DNA of 64,000 nucleotides. It comes from Haematobia irritans (lineage: Eukaryota; Arthropoda; Insecta; Diptera; Muscidae). Below are positions 61,655-64,000 of this stretch, one piece after another (the stretch's first letter is position 1; each line of letters starts with the position of its first letter). The position numbers and the translations under genes are program-made. The stretch spans positions 195,011,063 to 195,075,062 of the forward strand of contig NC_134397.1 of NCBI RefSeq assembly GCF_050003625.1, read 5' to 3'. Below the pieces are notes generated by a model, which searched no databases, was not told the DNA's origin, and saw nothing but the letters and a program-made list of their open reading frames with translations.

Positions 61655-61790
61655 TTGTGATTGAATTTTTTTTTTTTTTCAATTAAAAAATTTGTTGAAT
61701 CAATTAAATTTTTAATTGAATATTTTTTAAAAACTCAATTAAGACTTTAATTGGAAAAAATTTTCTGAAATGTTTTTCTGTGTACAAAAC
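61655..61790 (+). mobile_element. AT-rich MITE-like fragment
   Basis: TTGTGATTGAATTTTTTTTT, TTGTTGAATCAATTAAATTT and TTTTTCTGTGTAC resemble the 3' half of the element at 60007. It lies directly beside the family A terminus, so family A probably landed inside a compound of this MITE and family C. Confidence 0.65.
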
Positions 61791-62825
61791 AAAAATAATT
61801 AAAACTTTTTTTTTTTTTAATAAATAAAAATTACAATTTCAGCTTTATCAATTATTTTTACATAGTCAATTAATATTTTTGGCTATTTTATCCACAAATT
61901 CAATTTCAACCCACATTTAGAAATAGTTTATTTTGAAATACTTTTATTTACCTTCTAAATTATGTACATAATTGGTTATATATGTATCTTCTTTAAATAT
62001 ATCTTTAAAAAATTCTTCTGTAAATAAACCCACAATATGAAGACGATCGCCCTAAATATCCTCATAATTGGATAATTTATGATATATTTCATATAGTTAC
62101 ACACGAATGCAACAACCATGAAAACAAACCACTTCAGACCATCTTTAATGAGGGTCAAAGAACCATTTATCTTTTTGATTTTATAAAAATATAATAAAAT
62201 TACCATAACAAAGTATATAAAACCATTCAAAAATTATTTTAAAAGCGCCAAAAAAATATTCTTAAAGTCCTTATGTTAGAAAAAAAAAACAAACAAAACA
62301 AAAACCTCTCTCACGAAGGATACAAAAAAATATGGTAAGGGCTGACTCAAACCGACAATATCTGTAGGTTTTTTTTTTTTGCTAAACGAAGACCATATAA
62401 CAATGAATAGAGAGTAGTAGCCACAAATCAACAGCTTATATTTATAATAAAATGTTGTGCATACTTTTAGGATGGTGAAATATGTGGTAGGTAGTTGTAG
62501 CATACATTGCGGTGTGGCATGGGGCGTCTATGACTGTTGGGAATAATAAAGAAAAATGCCACAAATTTTCGCATATTCAAGCCACTTTTATTCTCTCACA
62601 TTTACACAAATCCACATACACACACATGCACCAATACATATGTGAAACAGCTTGTGCAAACCATTAAAATTGTTTTGGAGATCTAGTTATGGTTGGTAAT
62701 ACTGTGTAGATTTACCACATTCATATCGTTTGGAGGCAAATGTAAATAAATAAATATTGTGGTAATCATCTCGTTATGGATACTTTTATAGTCGGTACTA
62801 TAAGAGTGGATACATGAGAACAGAA
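61791..62825. other. intron-like unique DNA, no gene
   Basis: Open minus-strand frames of 84 and 75 codons are T/A-rich, without domains or splice support. A GCATACTTTTAGG motif is exact at about 62459. Confidence 0.5.
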
Positions 62826-63060
62826 AAAAAACAAGGAGAGTCTTAAGTCGGGCGCCCCGCCCGATATATTTTTACCCTATACAAAATCTTCAATATTTCA
62901 AATTTATTAGGTGCTATATATAAAAGTTTACGTTGTCATATACATATATTAAAATCTGAACCAATTTGAACAACATTTTTTTGGGCTAATGCCCTGGAGC
63001 GGAGCACAATGTTAGTAAACAAAAATTGAGTTTTCGACTTAGTAGTGTCGATTTTGCAAA
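62826..63060 (-). mobile_element. 3' end fragment of Helentron-like family C
   Basis: ACAAGGAGAGTCTTAAG followed by the hairpin TCGGGCGCCCCGCCCGA (about 62847-62863) and TTTTTACCCTATACAAAATC gives the terminal hairpin layout in reverse, then ATTAAAATCTGAACCAATTT as in the 153-bp units of family C. Only part of one unit remains. Confidence 0.6.
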
Positions 63061-63074
63061 ATTTCAAGTAAATT

Positions 63075-63829
63075 TTTGTTAAAATTTTATTTTTATGGAA
63101 AATTTTGTTAAAATTTTATTTATATAGAAAATTTTGTCAAATTTTTATTTCTATAGAAACTTCTATTTCTATGGAAAATTTTGTTAACATTTTATTTCTA
63201 TAGGTTAGGTGGCAGCCCGATGTATCAGACTCACTTAGACTATTCAGTCCATTGTGATACCACATTGGTGAACTTCTCTCTTATCACTGAGTGCTGCCCG
63301 ATTCCATGTTAAGCTCAATGACAAGAGACCTCCTTTTTATAGCCGAGTCCGAACGGCGTTCCTCATTGCAGTGAAACCACTTAGAGAAGCTTTGAAACCC
63401 TCAGAAATGTTACCAGCATTACAAGATTTCTATGAGAATCTTGTCAAAATTTTATTTTTACGGAAAATTTTGTCAAAATTTTATTTCTATAGAAAATCTT
63501 GTCACAATTTTATTTTTATGGAAAATTTTGTCAAAATATTATTTCTATAGAAAATGTTGTCAAAATTTTATTTCTATAGAAAATTTTGTCAAAATTATAT
63601 TTCTATAGAAATTTTGGTTAAAATTTTATTTCTATAGAAAATTTTGTCAAAATTATATTTCTAAATTATGCCAAAAATTTTATTTCTATAGAAAATTTGG
63701 TGAAAGTTTAATTTCTATAGAAAATTTGGTTAAAATTTTATTTCTATAGAAAATTTTGTCAAAATTATATTTCTATAGAAAATTTTGTCAAAATTTTGTT
63801 TCTATGGAAAATTTTGTCAAAATTTTATT
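63075..63829 (-). repeat. 29-bp tandem array, reverse orientation, split by a SINE
   Basis: Units CTATAGAAAATTTTGTCAAA occupy 63075-63202 and 63424-63829, with GTTAAA and GTGAAA variants. Confidence 0.92.
63203..63423 (-). mobile_element. 5'-truncated SINE inside the array
   Basis: Body and short GGTTAGG tail as in the full copies, but the tRNA-like promoter part is missing beyond ACCAGCATTAC. ATTTCTAT on both sides (about 63194 and 63426) may be the target duplication, but it is also array sequence. Confidence 0.85.
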
Positions 63830-64000
63830 TCGTTGTTGTTGTTTTTGATTTCAGCTTAAAACCATGCATTGACTAAACTACAAGTGTAGCTCAACCAACA
63901 GAGGAAAAGAACAAAACCAACAATAATAAAACAAAACGAATGAAAAAAGAGGACGCACGCTCAAAATAAATATTTTGAGCGTGCGTCCTCTTTTTTCATT
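63830..64000. repeat. array-flanking sequence and terminal perfect palindrome
   Basis: After a GTTGTTGTTG run and the dyad CTACAAGTGTAG, bases 63939-63968 and 63971-64000 form a perfect 30-bp inverted repeat (arm start AATGAAAAAAGAGGACGCAC) with a 2-nt spacer. It ends exactly at the window edge. Confidence 0.9.

Overview
The window looks like the inside of a very large intron pair of a brachyceran, probably calyptrate/muscid, fly. The evidence is very high A+T content, tRNA-derived SINEs with a CCTAA tail, DINE-1/Helentron-type non-autonomous elements, a mariner, and one short exon that closely resembles Drosophila sima. The species is an inference; nothing in the sequence names it.

Only one stretch is convincing host coding sequence. 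It is a 142-nt minus-strand exon at 35380-35521 with a polypyrimidine tract and AG acceptor on one side and a GTAAGT donor on the other. It encodes 46 residues of the PAS-B domain of a HIF-1alpha/Similar-type bHLH-PAS factor (gene sima). No neighbouring sima exon was found in the remaining 35 kb on its 3' side or 28 kb on its 5' side, so almost all of the window is intron plus repeats.

The main repeat is a 29-bp AT-rich tandem unit containing the palindrome TTTCTATAGAAA. It forms about ten arrays totalling roughly 18 kb. Arrays at 1-5733, 32.7-34.9, 36.9-40.4 and 50.0-53.3 kb run in one orientation. Those at 16.1-17.1, 43.1-45.8, 46.8-47.9 and 63.1-63.8 kb run in the other. The first array has higher-order structure (464 bp = 16 units, and about 1.85-1.91 kb). 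One array sits inside a 1.4-kb element with 13-bp terminal inverted repeats.

Region by region: 1-5.7 kb is the 29-bp array. 5.7-15.4 kb is intron dominated by a recurring paired motif (ATAAATCATTCG ... CATACGCC), a decayed Tc1/mariner transposase and tandem duplications with periods near 520, 260 and 1010 bp. 15.4-20.5 kb holds a SINE, the TIR element with its array, a tandem duplication with nested inverted repeats, and a Helentron-like element (family C). 20.5-26.6 kb is intron with tandem duplications and an inverted pair of MITE-like elements. 26.6-27.8 kb is Helentron-like family A. 27.8-36.8 kb is intron with short tandem duplications, arrays and the sima exon. 36.8-40.4 kb is an array split by Helentron-like family B. 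40.4-49.9 kb has intron, a full-length SINE, two arrays and a GC-richer 29-bp minisatellite. 50-54.9 kb has arrays, a segmental duplication and a broken mariner carrying another transposase fragment. 54.9-64 kb is intron with three Helentron-like copies, AT-rich MITEs, a SINE inside an array and a perfect 30-bp-arm palindrome ending exactly at base 64000.

The most unusual observation is that three Helentron-like families (A, B, C), with otherwise different sequence, are all built from a 153-bp (51-codon) tandem module. In each it stays open in the same reading frame and begins MGAI. Most other long open frames here are by-products of the 29-bp or 153-bp repeats and are not genes.
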